Source: Boswellia sacra
Taxonomy: Eukaryota > Streptophyta > Magnoliopsida > Sapindales > Burseraceae
Assembly: GCA_013180625.2 (NCBI GenBank)
Contig: SNVD02010473.1
Coordinates: forward strand, 2,294,001-2,358,000
DNA: 64,000 nucleotides
Direction of reading: 5' to 3'
A program made the translations under genes and the position numbers. This document shows positions 24,231-36,472 of this stretch, one piece after another; the stretch's first letter is position 1; every line of letters begins with the position of its first letter. Below the pieces are notes generated by a model. The model was not told the origin of the DNA. It searched no databases and saw nothing but the letters and a program-made list of their open reading frames with translations.

Positions 24231-25500
24231 CTATATGTTACTCTCATCAGGATAACAAGGACCCCAAATGCGGATATCCAACTCAAGCTTGTCATCAGAA
24301 TCAATCAAATAATCTGGAACTGGAAGCAAATGATGTCCTCCTAAATCATCAACTTCACGTTCAATATAATCTCTGCTTCGAAAGCTCAAGGTCACAGATT
24401 GGAATTTAATGCTGCTCCTCCAATCAGCCTTCTCTTTCGCCAATAAATCATAATGCATAATACCTTCCTTAGTGTGAACGTAATACAACTAAGAGACATT
24501 AAATTCCAATGAGGTTGAGTAGTACAATTGCAGAGAATAAATAGGACCCCATCTCTCTTTTCTCGAAGAATAAGGCAATCGTCATTAACGTCAAAGGTAA
24601 TGTGAAATACTTCATTGAATTGAAATTGTACTGGTGAACTCTCATGTTTCTTGCTGAAGTGTTCATATAACTGCCTAGATAGACCAACAAACTTGCAACC
24701 CGTAATTGGGCATGAACATGGCCCATGGAGGCATTCATTAAGCAAGTGATCACCTTTTCTTAAGTAATTGATTGTTTCTTTGCATCCATACATGGAGTTT
24801 GGGCATGAACTTTGGCAGATTCTATAACTCTCTCAATGGCCCTGCATCGGTTAGAACCAATTGGCATATTGCAGGAGGAACATTTCTTACCGAGTCCTCT
24901 GCAGCTCGGACAACTTGTATGCCCATTTTGACTCTGGATTGAAGAGCAAACATGCTATAGGAGATATATCACACACACGAAAACAAAAACACCGAGTAAC
25001 AAGCTCGCATTTAAATAGATGCATAATAGAATCTCAACACAACAAACTCCACAATGGTAATCAAAACCCAGATAAAAAAGTCCCAAGCACTAACACAGGT
25101 CAAAACAGAGAAGTCGAATTCAGACCCAGCAATACTAAGTATCTATTACAAACCCAAAAACTTAAACTTTTAACAAAACAAACATACCCAACACCAAATT
25201 TCTTCATACAAACACAAATATGAGTAAAGGAAGAAACTTTTTTCGTTGAATGGCCCATACTTAGTCCTTTTAGATATGCGCAAGTTCTAACACATTTGGG
25301 AAGGTGAGATTGTGGAAAGCAAACCTGATATACGGAAACAGTCAAGGATTTGAAGCAAATGGGGCAATCAAGAACATGAGGGTCGGGTAGAATTACAGAG
25401 TCAGCGCCCTTAATTCCTTCTTGGGTCAGGGTTTGAGCCTCAAATCCTTCTTTGGTGTCTCCGGATTCTCTCTGCCTGGTCCTGACATAGTCTGATGGTT
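24231..25500 (-). pseudogene. SINA-like pseudogene with frameshifts and lost RING cysteine
   Basis: Exon 2 is 24933-24231 and the RING half-exon is about 25500-25325, with a 391-bp intron. Exon 1 encodes DPHVLDCPICFKSLT but no in-frame ATG is found upstream. The first codon of exon 2 is AGT, so the third RING ligand is serine. A one-base deletion near 24808 shifts the frame where siblings read VLCPNS, and a second shift near 24480 moves the frame again within the TRAF-like domain. Two long open pieces (133 and 85 residues) survive and contain the zinc fingers and the LELDIRIWG ending. Confidence 0.87.
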
Positions 25501-26787
25501 TTCCGGTTCCCCCTTCTGCACTCGCGATTATGTAACTTCAGATACAAAGCATAATTATTCTTCTCTGTTCATAATAAATTTTCAGTAATATTAGACTAAG
25601 AAGTTGTAACATATAATTCAAATTTTACGGTCTATGGTTATACGAAAATTATAAGTTTAATACTGCTGCTACTACTGACAAATTTTGGTATAAGACTAGT
25701 TTATACACAATTAAATATGGATGAATGTCACCAAGCACCCTACATTTTGCCTGGATCTTAACCAGAGAAAGATTATCAATTTTTTTCATTGTTTACCCTT
25801 ATCTTTTCAAAGATTCATTCGTGAGACCCCTGGGTAACGGTTTCCGTTAGTCAACATACTTGTTTACCCATAATATTAAAAAAATTCCTTCAAAAATTCT
25901 TTTATTTATAAACCCTACCCTTTTCTCCCTCCCCCACCCACACTCCAATGAAACCACCAAACTGCCACACCCCTAAGGTAGACTTTTAAAAAAAAAAAAT
26001 TAAATAACCCACATACAGTCTTTTTAGATTTTTGTGAGTTTCAACGTATTTGAGAAGGTGTGAATAAACAGGCCTTTTGTTGAAAACAAACCCGAAAGAC
26101 AAATAGTGGTCAAGGACTCAAAGCAAATGAGGCAATGAGAACGTTGACTCCTCAGGTTTGAGCGTTCAGAATCCATCTTCAGTGTCTTGGGATTCTGATG
26201 GGGAACTGTCCCTCAAGAATCATCAGCCCTAATTGGATTATTTGTTGAGACTATAGGATACCATTTAAATCAAATTTTTTGTAACTCCATGTCAGCTTTT
26301 GGGCATAATACTAGGGAACAGTTAGTTATTCATGAGTTTGGGTTAAGGTCAATAAATAGATGCCCATTTTCATATACAAAACAAACTAATTACCAAACCC
26401 AACAGAAATCCTAGAGATCAAATCAATCAAAATTTCTTGCATCTCATCGATAGCAACCATAATTTCATATAAAGAAAAAGGTTATGAATAAAATAGCCAA
26501 ATTCAATTTATACCATTCCACTGAGCAATGTTATACAACACAATGGAACAGCGAAAGTAAACTCCAAGCAGAGGATTTGAAACCCTGAAACTGAATAAAA
26601 TAATTTCGAATCCATGAAAAAAAAAATCAAATCTTCTAATAGTTTGTCAATCAACTCATCCAAAATCCTACATGCCAATAACAATTTGACAATTAAATCA
26701 AAGACACAAAACCCAAATAAAATTAAGAAAACACATAATATTATAACAATTTGATCACACGATTATCCTACATGCCAATAACATCTT
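25501..26787. other. Intergenic DNA with SINA exon scraps
   Basis: At 26088-26215 the minus strand is a decayed exon 1 (CLICFESLTT, then a GT donor-like site). At 26360-26385 there is a scrap of the start of exon 2 (ENGH-like). They are in the wrong order for one gene, so at least two duplication remnants are present. The rest is A/T-rich. Confidence 0.6.
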
Positions 26788-28227
26788 CTATATTTTATTC
26801 TCATCGGGACGTATACCCGGACCCCATATGCAGATATCCAACTCGAGCTGCTTATCAGAACCAATGAAATAATATGGAACTGGAAGCAACCCATATGTTT
26901 TTGGATCACTAACTTCAAGCTCAAGTTCGTTTTTGTTTTGACAGTTGTATGCATTAGATTGGAATTTAATGCTGCTCCTCCGTTCGTCCTTAGCCAATAA
27001 ATCGTAGTACATGACTTCCTCACCTGGGGATGCAATACAACTAACTGATATTAAATTCCAAAGAGGTTGAGTTGTACAATTGTGGAGAATAAATAGGTAT
27101 CCATCTTTCTCTTCTTGAAGAATAAGGGACTTGTCATTATCATTTAAGGTAATGTGAAATACTTTATTGAACAGAAATTGCACTGCTGAACCCTTGTGTT
27201 TCTTCTTGAAGTGTTTGTGTAACTGCCTGGATAAACCAACATAGTTGCAGTCCGAAATCGGGCATGAACATGGTGCATGGAGGCAATCAATGAGCTGGTG
27301 ATTACGTGTTTTGGAGAAACTGATTGTTTCTTTGCATCCATAGTTGGAGTACGGGCATAGAACTTTGGCAGACTCTATAACTCTCTCAATGGCCCTGCAG
27401 CGGTTATAACCCATGAAAACATTGCAGGTGGAACATTTGTTTTCGAGTTTGATGCGGCAAGCACAGCATGTTATATGCCCATTGTCACACTGAATTGTAA
27501 GACCAACTTTGCATAAGTGATACAAATACAAACCCAAACTAACCAACAAAAAAGAAAAAAAAACACTCAGTAACAAAACAAACTAGAGCAAGATAATCAA
27601 AACGCGGATGACAGTAACAAGCACCAAAACAGATCAAAAATGAGAATTCAAGTTCGGAACCAGCAACACTGAGCAACCATTAACCAAAAAAAAAAAAAAA
27701 AAACCAAACTTTTAACATTACAAACATACCCAACATATAAATTATTGTCTTGATACAAGCACAAATATGAGTAAAGGAAGAATTTTTTTTTTTTAAATTA
27801 AATAACCCAAACATAGTCCTTATAGATTTCTGTGAGAAGGTTTTGTTGACAACCCAAAAACTTTTAAGTTCTTTAATGTTCATTCTTATATTTCACAAAC
27901 CAAAACTGACACATATTCAGTTACCTCTTGCAGAAAGTCTCAAAATGACAAACGAAACCCAGATAAAAGTAGGAGAAATCAAATAAGAAACGCTAGCATT
28001 TCATGCATAACCATCATACCCACTTGAAATTATCTTCAAACGAACACAGAGCTGAAGAGAAAACAAACCTGAAAGACTGGAGCCGTCAAGGATTCAAAAC
28101 AAACGGGGCAATTGAGAATATCTGGGTCGGTTAGAATCACTAAACCAGCCCTTTCTTCGTCTCCTTTGGAGTTGGTTTGATGTTCAGAATCTCTCTTTGG
28201 TGCTTCTGCGTCTTCTAAGCTATCCAT
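26788..28227 (-). CDS. SINA-like RING E3 ubiquitin ligase, two exons
   Basis: Exon 1 is 28227-28069 (53 codons) and exon 2 is 27489-26788 (233 codons plus stop), giving 286 residues. The 579-bp intron is GT-AG and phase 0. All eight RING ligands are present (C40, C43, C54, H58, C61, C64, C72, C75), followed by SIAH zinc fingers (C98, C105, H117, C122, then CSCPISDC and H..H) and a TRAF-like domain with FHITLNDND, ILQEEKDG, MYYDLLAKD and a LELDICIWGPG end. The start MDSLED matches the 14290 gene. No internal stops are seen. It would be an E2-dependent ligase of unknown target. It is the closest intact relative of the pseudogenes at 15, 19 and 24 kb by these motifs. Confidence 0.92.
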
Positions 28228-29460
28228 TGAAGACTACTTTTTCTTCTCCTCTTTTTATTAGTTTCTTATGTAACGTAATCCTTATTCTAACAAATTTGAT
28301 TTAATTTCGGAATGCAAATATTTGAAATATATCTGACTTAACTAAAAGATTCTGAAGATTTGAAATAATAAAATACCCTTATTTTATTTGAAAAAATAAT
28401 AAAAATAACAGAAATTATAAATGACTTTCAAAAATAATCCTTTTTAAAATCTACAGCTCTACTACTATTTCTTTTCGTGGTAAAACATATTACTCAATAG
28501 CTCAAAAAAAAAAAAAACCCCCACAAAAATGGATGATTTTTGATCATATAAATTTATCTTTTATCTTCAAAAATTCCTTTTTCAAGTAGATTTGTTACAG
28601 AATCAAAAATCAAATTTTGGAAAGCTTTATAGATATAATATTTTATCATATAAATTTATTAGTTATCAAATAAGAAATAATAGTATTTTAAAGCATCAAA
28701 AAAAATATAGAGCATAAAAATATGATTCTTTTTTTAAATATCCCCATAATTTAGATAATCTTTTAAAAATTTTGATTTTATTTAAAAGTTTTACCTTTAT
28801 TTTGCATTTAATATTAGTAAGTATAACCAATAACTCTTTAATAAAAACTTTATTTTTACAAGTTGTTTTACTTTTGTAACAAGATTTACTTCTACTAATT
28901 CTCCTTCAACAAACCCAAACAAATGGGTAATGAATATTCTCCTTCAACAAAACCAAACAAAAAGATACAAACCTGGATGGTAATGGATGATGAATCCATA
29001 ACACATAACAGTTAAAAATGAGTAATGCTAATCTTATTGAAGAAGTTATAGATATACAAAATCAATTCATTTAATAAAACATACTTTGTATACATAAGTT
29101 TATATACAAAATTAGTAACAATGGGCTACTCTTCAAAGATAGAATCAAGGTTCAAAGATAGAATTAAGGTTGGAGAGAAAACAATTATAAATAAAATAAA
29201 ATAAAATAAAGAACAGGGGCTGAGAGATCCCATGATGGCATTCTATTCCTTGAGCAATGTGATATAATATAAATATGCAAAATCAGGCTAAGTTTCTCAA
29301 TATACATATATGGTTTACTAGTTTAATAGTTTATCAATAAACTCCTCAGAATCCTAGTGATAATCAAGGCAAACACCCAAAACACAGATTAAAATAAGAA
29401 ATATATAATTAAGACTCCAACATTTTGATTACGATTATCTTAATATCCTAATCAGATCCC
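28228..29460. other. AT-rich intergenic DNA
   Basis: This holds the 5' flank of the 28227 gene and then the 3' flank of the interrupted SINA copy (the AAATAAAATAAAATAAA run near 29190 and the AGAGATCCC block, as near 18800). There is no coding sequence I can support. Confidence 0.6.
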
Positions 29461-29516
29461 CTATATTTGATTCTCTTGAGGATGTACACCAGGACCCCAT
29501 ATTCAGACATCCAACT

Positions 29517-29968
29517 TGTGAAGTGGGTGAAGGCATTTTTGCCTTTCACCCAATCCCACATCGGTGGGAAACCAAATCCAAGGGGGAGGCTAAGGCTATA
29601 TAACAAAGCCTTCCTCCTCCCCTTAAAAAATTGTACCAAGCTTATATATTAAGCTTTTCTCTTCTTTCTCCCTTGTAATCTCCTCCATTCTAATTGTGAG
29701 AGAGATTGTAATATTTTTCTTCATAGTGAAATATTTTCGGTCTTGTCCCGTGGAGGTTTCCCTCAAATTGAGGGTTTTACCACGTTAAATATTTGTGCCT
29801 TTATTTTCTTTATTGCCTTTAGTTTATTTATTGTGGAAGGCTGAGCCGCCCAAGTTGTCTATTTTATTTATTGTGGAGGGCAGTGCCACCCAAATTGTTA
29901 TTTCTAACATAACAATTTGTTTCTTGTCTTTTATTTGAGCTGCGGTAGGAGTGTTCAATCTCCTAACA
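29517..29968 (+). repeat. 5' LTR of the complete copia element
   Basis: It starts TGTGAAGTGGG and ends CTCCTAACA. TATATAA near 29597-29603 is the likely TATA box. It is almost identical to 34265-34715. Confidence 0.95.
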
Positions 29969-29969
29969 G

Positions 29970-29981
29970 TGGTATCAGAGC
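29970..29981 (+). other. Primer binding site (tRNA-iMet)
   Basis: TGGTATCAGAGC begins one base after the 5' LTR and is the standard complement of the 3' end of plant initiator tRNA-Met used by copia elements. Confidence 0.93.
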
Positions 29982-30291
29982 AAGGTTGCGAAGGCAGAGC
30001 CAAGGGTTAGGACAGTGAGTGGTTACTTGTATGGTTATATACATGTCTAGGAAAGCTTTATCAAAAAGACGATAAGAGTCTAAGGAGACTGGATTTTAAG
30101 TGGGACCGCTTGTGACCCCTCCAGTGTTTCCTGGAAGCTTTCCTGGTGTATATTAAATCGTACCGGCACTTACTACTATTCTTGGTTACTGTTTAGCAGT
30201 GGTGCACGTATACGGATACTGTTACTGTTCACGTATATGATACTATTCAAAGGTACTGTTCACATATACGGTACTGTTCACTACAAGACAA

Positions 30292-33200
30292 ATGGCAGCC
30301 AAATTCAAGATAGAGAAGTTCGATGGAAACAACTTTGGGCTATGGAAAATTAAAATAAAGGCTATCTTGAGAAAAGAAAATTGCCTTGAAGCAATTGATG
30401 GAAGACCGGAAAATATGCAAGATGAAAATAAATGGGAGAAGATAGATGGTGATGCGATGGCAAGTCTACATCTAGCAGTTGCAGATGAATTGCTGTCAAG
30501 TATTCAAGAATTAAACTCTGCAAAGGAGATTTGGGATACTTTGACAAGCTTGTATGAAGCCAAATCTCTACACAACAAAATTTTCTTGAAAAGGAAGCTG
30601 TACACTCTTCGTATGTCAGAAACCACTCCGGTGACTGAACATATCAACACTTTGAAGACGTTATTCTCTCAACTCTCAACCATGGAGCATAACATAGAAG
30701 AGAAGGAACGTGCTGAGCTTCTACTTCAGAGTCTACCTGATTCATATGATAATCTCATCCTCAACTTGGCAAATGGTTCAATGAAGTCATCTCTAATCTT
30801 TAATGATGTTGCGGCTGCTGTCTTAGAAGAAGAAAGCAGACGTAAAAACAAGGAAGACAGAATAATGACTTCTCAACATGCAGAGGCTTTATCCGCCAAC
30901 AGAGGGAGATCAAGGGAACGTGGTTCCAGTGGGAGTCACAATCAGAACAGGGGAAAGTCTAAAGGAAGGAAGTTTATTAAATGCTACCATTGTGGAAAGC
31001 AAGGGCACGTGAAAAACGAGTGTTGGCATCTTAAGAAGAATGGAGAGGGAAACAGCAAAGGAAAAGAATCTGAGTCGTCAGGATCTCAAGGTTGTGTAGC
31101 AAGTACTTCAGGGAATGGCGAAATCTTGTGCAGCGAGGCAACAACAGTTGTGGAAGGCAGAAAAAGGTTTGCTGATATATGGTTAATTGATTCAGCAGCA
31201 ACATGGCATATGACTTCTAGAAGAGATTGGTTCTATCAATATAAACCTATCTCAGAAGGGTCTGTGTACATGGGTGATGATCATGCCTTAAAAATCGCTG
31301 GTATTGGAACCATCAAAGTAAAAATGTTTGATGGTACGATTCGCACTATCCAAGATGTACGACATGTGACTGGCTTGAAGAAAAATTTGCTATCAATGGG
31401 ACAGTTGGATGACCTCGGATGTGAGTTCCATACGAAAAATGGGATCATGAAGGTTGTCAGAGGCGCACTTGTGGTGATGAAGGCAGAAAAGATTGCTGCT
31501 AACCTATACATGCTCCATGGAGAAACGGTTCAGGAGGCAGAAACAGCAGTTGCTAGTTCTGGAGAAGAATTGTCTATGATATGGCATCGAAGACTTGGCC
31601 ATATGTCCGAAAAGGGTTTGAAGATTCTCTCTGATCGAAAACTGCTTCCTGGAATCAAAACTGTAAGTTTACCATTCTGTGAGCATTGTGTTATTAGCAA
31701 GCAGAGTAGACTGAGTTTTAGCAGATCTATTGCTAAGAGTAAAAACATTCTAGACTTGATTCATTCTGATGTTTGGGAATCACCGGTTACGTCCCTAGGA
31801 GGAGCAAATTACTTTGTATTGTTTGTGGATGATTATTCTAGGAGATGTTGGGTATATGTCATCAAGAAAAAGTCAGATGTATTTCCTGTATTCAAAGCCT
31901 TCAAAGCACAGGTGGAACTTGAATCCAGAAAAAGGATCAAGTGTTTGAGGACAGATAATGGGAGAGAATTCTGCAACAAGGAGTTTGACACATTTTGTAG
32001 TAAAGAAGGTGTGAAACGGCAGAAGACAGTTGCTTACACACCACAACAAAATGGAGTGGCAGAGCGGACGAATAGAACTCTCGCAGAAAAAATGAGAGCA
32101 TTACTAAGGACTGCGGGTCTACCCAAGACATTTTGGGCAGAAGCAGCCACTACAGCCTGTTACTTGATAAATAGGTCTCCATCAACAGCAATTGAGATGA
32201 AGACACCTATGGAGATGTGGACCGGTAAGCCAACTGATTATTCCTTCCTTCATATTTTCGGATGTCCTGCTTATGTAATGTATCATGACCAAGAAAGAAC
32301 GAAGCTGGATCCAAAATCTAGGAAATGTATCTTCTTGGGATATGCTGATAGAGTAAAGGGGTATTGCTTATGGGATCCTACTGCCCATAAGATTGTCATC
32401 AGCAGGGATGTTGTCTTTATAGAAGACATGTTTAAATGTGAAGAAAGTGATAGCACGAAGAAAAATGTTGAGACTGTATCAATACAGGAAGAAACAGTTT
32501 CTTCTGAAGCAATACCAGAACACGATGATCAAGAACCAGTTGAGTCTGAAGCACCTGAAGTCCGTCGATCAACTCGAGAAAGAAGGGAACCTTCTTGGCA
32601 CTCAGAATATGTGATGGCGAGCAATGTTGCATACTATCTCCTAACAGAAGATGGGGAGCCTTCCACCTTTCAGGAGGCTATAAAAAGTTCTGATGCATCT
32701 CTATGGATGACAGCAATGCATGAAGAGATGGAAGCTTTAGACAAAAACAAGACATGGGATCTTGTGCCACTACCACATGGAAGAAAAGCCATCGGAAACA
32801 AATGGGTCTACAAGATCAAACGTGATGGGAATGATCAAGTGGAGCGGTATCGTGCTAGACTGGTGGTCAAAGGATATGCTCAGAAAGAAGGAGTTGATTT
32901 CAATGAGATATTCTCTCCTGTGGTAAGACTTACAACAATTCGAGTAGTCTTGGCTATGTGTGCTACTTTTGACTTACACTTAGAGCAGTTAGATGTAAAA
33001 ACTGCATTTCTTCATGGAGAACTTGAAGAAGAAATTTATATGCTCCAACCGGAAGGTTTTGTTAAAGAAGGAAAAGAGAACTTGGTTTGCAGGTTGACCA
33101 AATCTCTGTACGGCTTAAAACAGGCGCCAAGGTGTTGGTACAAGAGATTTGATTCATTCATCATCAGCCTTGGGTACAACAGACTCAGTTCAGATCATTG

Positions 33201-34077
33201 TACTTATTACAAGAGGTTTGAGGAAGACTTTATCATTTTGCTGTTGTACGTGGACGATATGTTGGTAGCAGGCACTAACAAAGATCAGGTCCAAGAATTA
33301 AAGGCACAATTGGCTAGGGGATTTGAAATGAAGGATTTAGGACCGGCAAACAAGATTCTAGGGATGCAAATTCACCGAGACAGAAAAAACAGGAAGATTT
33401 GGCTATCTCAAAAGAACTACTTGAAGAAAATCTTGCGTCGCTTCAACATGCAAGATTGTAAGCCAATTTCTACCCCATTTCTAGTTAATCATAAATTATC
33501 CTCAAGTATGAGTCCTAGCAATGAAGCGGAGAGGATGGAAATGTCTCGAGTACCGTATGCATCAGCAGTAGGGAGCCTAATGTATGCTATGATTTGTACA
33601 AGACCAGACATTGCACAAGCAGTGGGAGCGGTCAGTAGATTCATGGCTAATCCGGGAAGAGAGCATTGGAATTCTGTTAAGAGGATCCTTAGATACATCA
33701 AAGGAACCTCTGATGCTGCACTATGCTATGGAGGATCAGAGTTCATTGTTAGGGGCTATGTTGATTCAGATTTTGCTGGAGATATTGACAAAAGGAAGTC
33801 CACTACAGGCTATGTGTTTACACTTGCAGGAGGTGCTGTGAGCTGGGTATCCAAACTTCAAACTGTTGTGGCTCTATCTACAACAGAAGCAGAGTATATG
33901 GCAGCTACACAAGCTTGCAAAGAAGCTGTTTGGATCAAAAGGTTATTGGAGGAACTCGGGCACAAACAAGAGAAGATTTCTTTATTTTGTGACAGTCAGA
34001 GTGCCTTGCATATTGCAAGTAATCCAGCCTTTCATTCAAGAACGAAGCACATAGGAGTTCAATATCATTATGTATGA
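30292..34077 (+). CDS. copia gag-pol polyprotein, ends early in RNase H
   Basis: The frame has 1261 codons. In order are gag (about residues 1-220), a CCHC knuckle (231-244), protease with DSAA at 301-304 (most relatives have DSGA), integrase with the HH-CC zinc site from about 431 and acidic core residues near 492, 554 and 590, RT with YVDD near 986, and RNase H with DSDFAGD near 1157. The stop at 34075-34077 is TGA at a place where the same frame continues open for about 45 more codons, including the ADALTKP motif, up to a TGA at 34210-34212. The TGA is consistent with CGA to TGA decay at a CpG. The missing tail holds conserved RNase H sequence, so this copy may not be autonomous despite its youth. 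Everything else looks intact. Confidence 0.93.
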   Translation: MAAKFKIEKFDGNNFGLWKIKIKAILRKENCLEAIDGRPENMQDENKWEKIDGDAMASLHLAVADELLSSIQELNSAKEIWDTLTSLYEAKSLHNKIFLKRKLYTLRMSETTPVTEHINTLKTLFSQLSTMEHNIEEKERAELLLQSLPDSYDNLILNLANGSMKSSLIFNDVAAAVLEEESRRKNKEDRIMTSQHAEALSANRGRSRERGSSGSHNQNRGKSKGRKFIKCYHCGKQGHVKNECWHLKKNGEGNSKGKESESSGSQGCVASTSGNGEILCSEATTVVEGRKRFADIWLIDSAATWHMTSRRDWFYQYKPISEGSVYMGDDHALKIAGIGTIKVKMFDGTIRTIQDVRHVTGLKKNLLSMGQLDDLGCEFHTKNGIMKVVRGALVVMKAEKIAANLYMLHGETVQEAETAVASSGEELSMIWHRRLGHMSEKGLKILSDRKLLPGIKTVSLPFCEHCVISKQSRLSFSRSIAKSKNILDLIHSDVWESPVTSLGGANYFVLFVDDYSRRCWVYVIKKKSDVFPVFKAFKAQVELESRKRIKCLRTDNGREFCNKEFDTFCSKEGVKRQKTVAYTPQQNGVAERTNRTLAEKMRALLRTAGLPKTFWAEAATTACYLINRSPSTAIEMKTPMEMWTGKPTDYSFLHIFGCPAYVMYHDQERTKLDPKSRKCIFLGYADRVKGYCLWDPTAHKIVISRDVVFIEDMFKCEESDSTKKNVETVSIQEETVSSEAIPEHDDQEPVESEAPEVRRSTRERREPSWHSEYVMASNVAYYLLTEDGEPSTFQEAIKSSDASLWMTAMHEEMEALDKNKTWDLVPLPHGRKAIGNKWVYKIKRDGNDQVERYRARLVVKGYAQKEGVDFNEIFSPVVRLTTIRVVLAMCATFDLHLEQLDVKTAFLHGELEEEIYMLQPEGFVKEGKENLVCRLTKSLYGLKQAPRCWYKRFDSFIISLGYNRLSSDHCTYYKRFEEDFIILLLYVDDMLVAGTNKDQVQELKAQLARGFEMKDLGPANKILGMQIHRDRKNRKIWLSQKNYLKKILRRFNMQDCKPISTPFLVNHKLSSSMSPSNEAERMEMSRVPYASAVGSLMYAMICTRPDIAQAVGAVSRFMANPGREHWNSVKRILRYIKGTSDAALCYGGSEFIVRGYVDSDFAGDIDKRKSTTGYVFTLAGGAVSWVSKLQTVVALSTTEAEYMAATQACKEAVWIKRLLEELGHKQEKISLFCDSQSALHIASNPAFHSRTKHIGVQYHYV

Positions 34078-34264
34078 GAAGTAGTAGAAGACGGAATAGT
34101 GGATATGCAGAAAATCCACACGAAGGACAACATAGCAGATGCATTAACCAAACCAATCAATACTGACAAGTTCATCTGGTGTAGGACGTCTTGTGGCCTG
34201 TTAGAGACGTGAGCAGCATGTATAGAGACAAGACTGAAAGGAAAAATGCCTTCAAGTGGGAGAA

Positions 34265-34715
34265 TGTGAAGTGGGTGAAGGCATTTTTGCCTTTCACCCA
34301 ATCCCACATCGGTGGGAAACCAAATCCAAGGGGGAGGCTAAGGCTATATAATAAAGCCTTCCTCCTCCCCTTAAAAATTGTACCAAGCTTATGTATTAAG
34401 CTTTTCTCTTCTTTCTCCCTTGTAATCTCCTCCATTCTAATTGTGAGAGAGATTGTAATATTTTTCTTCATAGTGAAATATTTTCGGTCTTGTCCCGTGG
34501 AGGTTTCCCTCAAATTGAGGGTTTTACCACGTTAAATATTTGTGCCTTTATTTTCTTTATTGCCTTTAGTTTATTTATTGTGGAAGGCTGAGCCGCCCAA
34601 GTTGTCTATTTTATTTATTGTGGAGGGCAGTGCCACCCAAATTGTTATTTCTAACATAACAATTTGTTTCTTGTCTTTTATTTGAGCTGCGGTAGGAGTA
34701 TTCAATCTCCTAACA
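34265..34715 (+). repeat. 3' LTR of the complete copia element
   Basis: It follows the purine-rich AAGTGGGAGAA and is a near-identical copy of the 5' LTR. Confidence 0.95.
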
Positions 34716-35864
34716 CAACTCAAGCTTCTTATCCACATCAATCAAATAATAATGTGGAACTGGAAGTAACCCATATGCTTTTGGATCATCCGTTTCAAGT
34801 TCAACTTCTTCTCTACTTCGAAAAGTGAACGTCACAGATCTAAATTTAATGTTGCCCCTCCAATCAGCCTTCTCTTTCACCTTTATATCGTAGTACATGC
34901 CTTCCTCATCCATTCAAGATGCAACACAACTAAGCGATATCAAATTCCAGTGAGGTTAAGTAGTACAATTGTGGAGAATGAATTGGAAACCATCATTCTC
35001 TTCTTGAAGAATAAGGGACTCCTTACTAGCACAAGGTAATCCGAAAGAGCTTATTGAACTGAAATTATCGTGCAGAATTCTTATGCACGAGGCTGAAGTG
35101 TTTGTATAACTGCTTGGATAGTCCAACATAGTTGCATTCCGAAATCGGGCATAAACATGGCTCATGGAGACATTCAATGATCATGTGATAACGTTTTTGT
35201 GAGTAACCGATTGTTTCTTTGCATCCATACTCGGAGTTTGGGCATAAACTCTGGCGGACACTGTGACTCTCTCAATGGCCTTGCAGCGGTTAGAACCAAT
35301 TGGCGCCTTGCAAGAGGGACACTTGTTATGGAGTTTTCTACAGCAAAAGGAGCAAGTTATATGCCCGTTTTGACACTGCATTGAAGAGCAAACATTAAGT
35401 TAACTAGATGCAAACTAGTGTTTTAACAGAACAAACGATCCACAACGATAATTAAAACCCATATATATATAATTACAAGCACAAACTTAAACTCCTAACA
35501 TAAAAAACGTGCCCAAAAGAAAATGTCTTCATCAAAAACAAATTTTTGTGAGTTCTAACACATCTGAGAAGGTTAGATTAGCGAGGCTTTTTGTTGAAAA
35601 CAAGCCTTGAAGACGATATTGGTCAAGGAATCATAGCAGATGGGGCAATCAAGAACATGAGGGTCGGGTAGAATCACAGAATCATCAACCTTAACTCCCC
35701 CTTGACAAGCTTCTCATCTTCAGTCTCTTGGGATTCTTTCCGTTTAGTCCTGGCCTAATCCATGATATTTTCTCATTCTCCCTTTCTCACCATACGCAGC
35801 TGCCGCCTGTCCATGTTCTTCCACCTCACACTCTTCCTTTGCTTCTCCTTCTGCGTAGGCTTCT

Positions 35865-36472
35865 TGTTGGGTGTGCAACCAAAGTCCCACATTGGTTAGA
35901 TATAGGGAAGATTATGGGCATATAAGTGTGGACAAGTATTCCATTGGTATGAGGCCTTTTGGGTAGAATCCAAAAGCAAATCCATGAGGGCTTAGGCCCA
36001 AAGTGGACAATATCATATCAATGTGGAGTTTTGGGCTGTCCATGAAAACCCTACAAGTGGTATCAGAGCCCAGGCCCAGACTTAGTTAGGAGAATACGTG
36101 ATGAAAATTCTCAGACCCAAACAAAAGGTGGTGGGCCCTCGGATCCGTGGTCGAGCTCTATTTGGCCACGATAGAGCAAGCTCTCGAGGCCTGCATCGAG
36201 AAGCAAGACGGATGGATGATCGTTTCAGGGGAGGCTCAGTAAAACAAAAAAAAAAACATACAGAATAAGTATGGTCCTTTGTTTGAGGGAGGGATTGTTG
36301 GGTGTGCAACCAAAGTCCCATATTGGCTAGACATGGGAAAGATCATGGGCATATAAGTGTGGACAAGTATTCCATTGGTATGAGACCTTTTGGGTAGAAT
36401 CCAAAAGCAAATCCATGAGGGCTTAGGCCCAAAGTGGACAATATCATATCAATGTGGAGTTTTGAGCCTACA
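35865..36472 (+). mobile_element. TRIM (terminal-repeat retrotransposon in miniature)
   Basis: Two direct repeats, 35865-36055 (191 bp) and 36296-36472 (177 bp), both start TGTTGGGTGTGCAACC and end CCTACA. The second lacks about 14-16 bp near its end. Between them are a tRNA-iMet primer site (TGGTATCAGAGCC from 36058) and a purine tract (TTTGAGGGAGGGA) just before 36296, with no coding capacity. The flanking 5-bp duplication is CTTCT (35860-35864 and 36473-36477). The 608-bp length and non-coding interior fit a TRIM. Confidence 0.92.

Larger units (their letters stand above)
29517..34715 (+). mobile_element. Complete Ty1/copia LTR retrotransposon
   Basis: The 5199-bp element is flanked by the direct 5-bp target duplication CAACT (29512-29516 and 34716-34720). 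LTRs of 452 and 451 bp differ at about three substitutions and one A indel by eye, so insertion is recent. A primer binding site for initiator tRNA-Met (TGGTATCAGAGC, 29970-29981) and a purine tract before 34265 are in place. One long gag-pol frame lies between. It disrupts a SINA copy in the opposite orientation. Confidence 0.97.
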
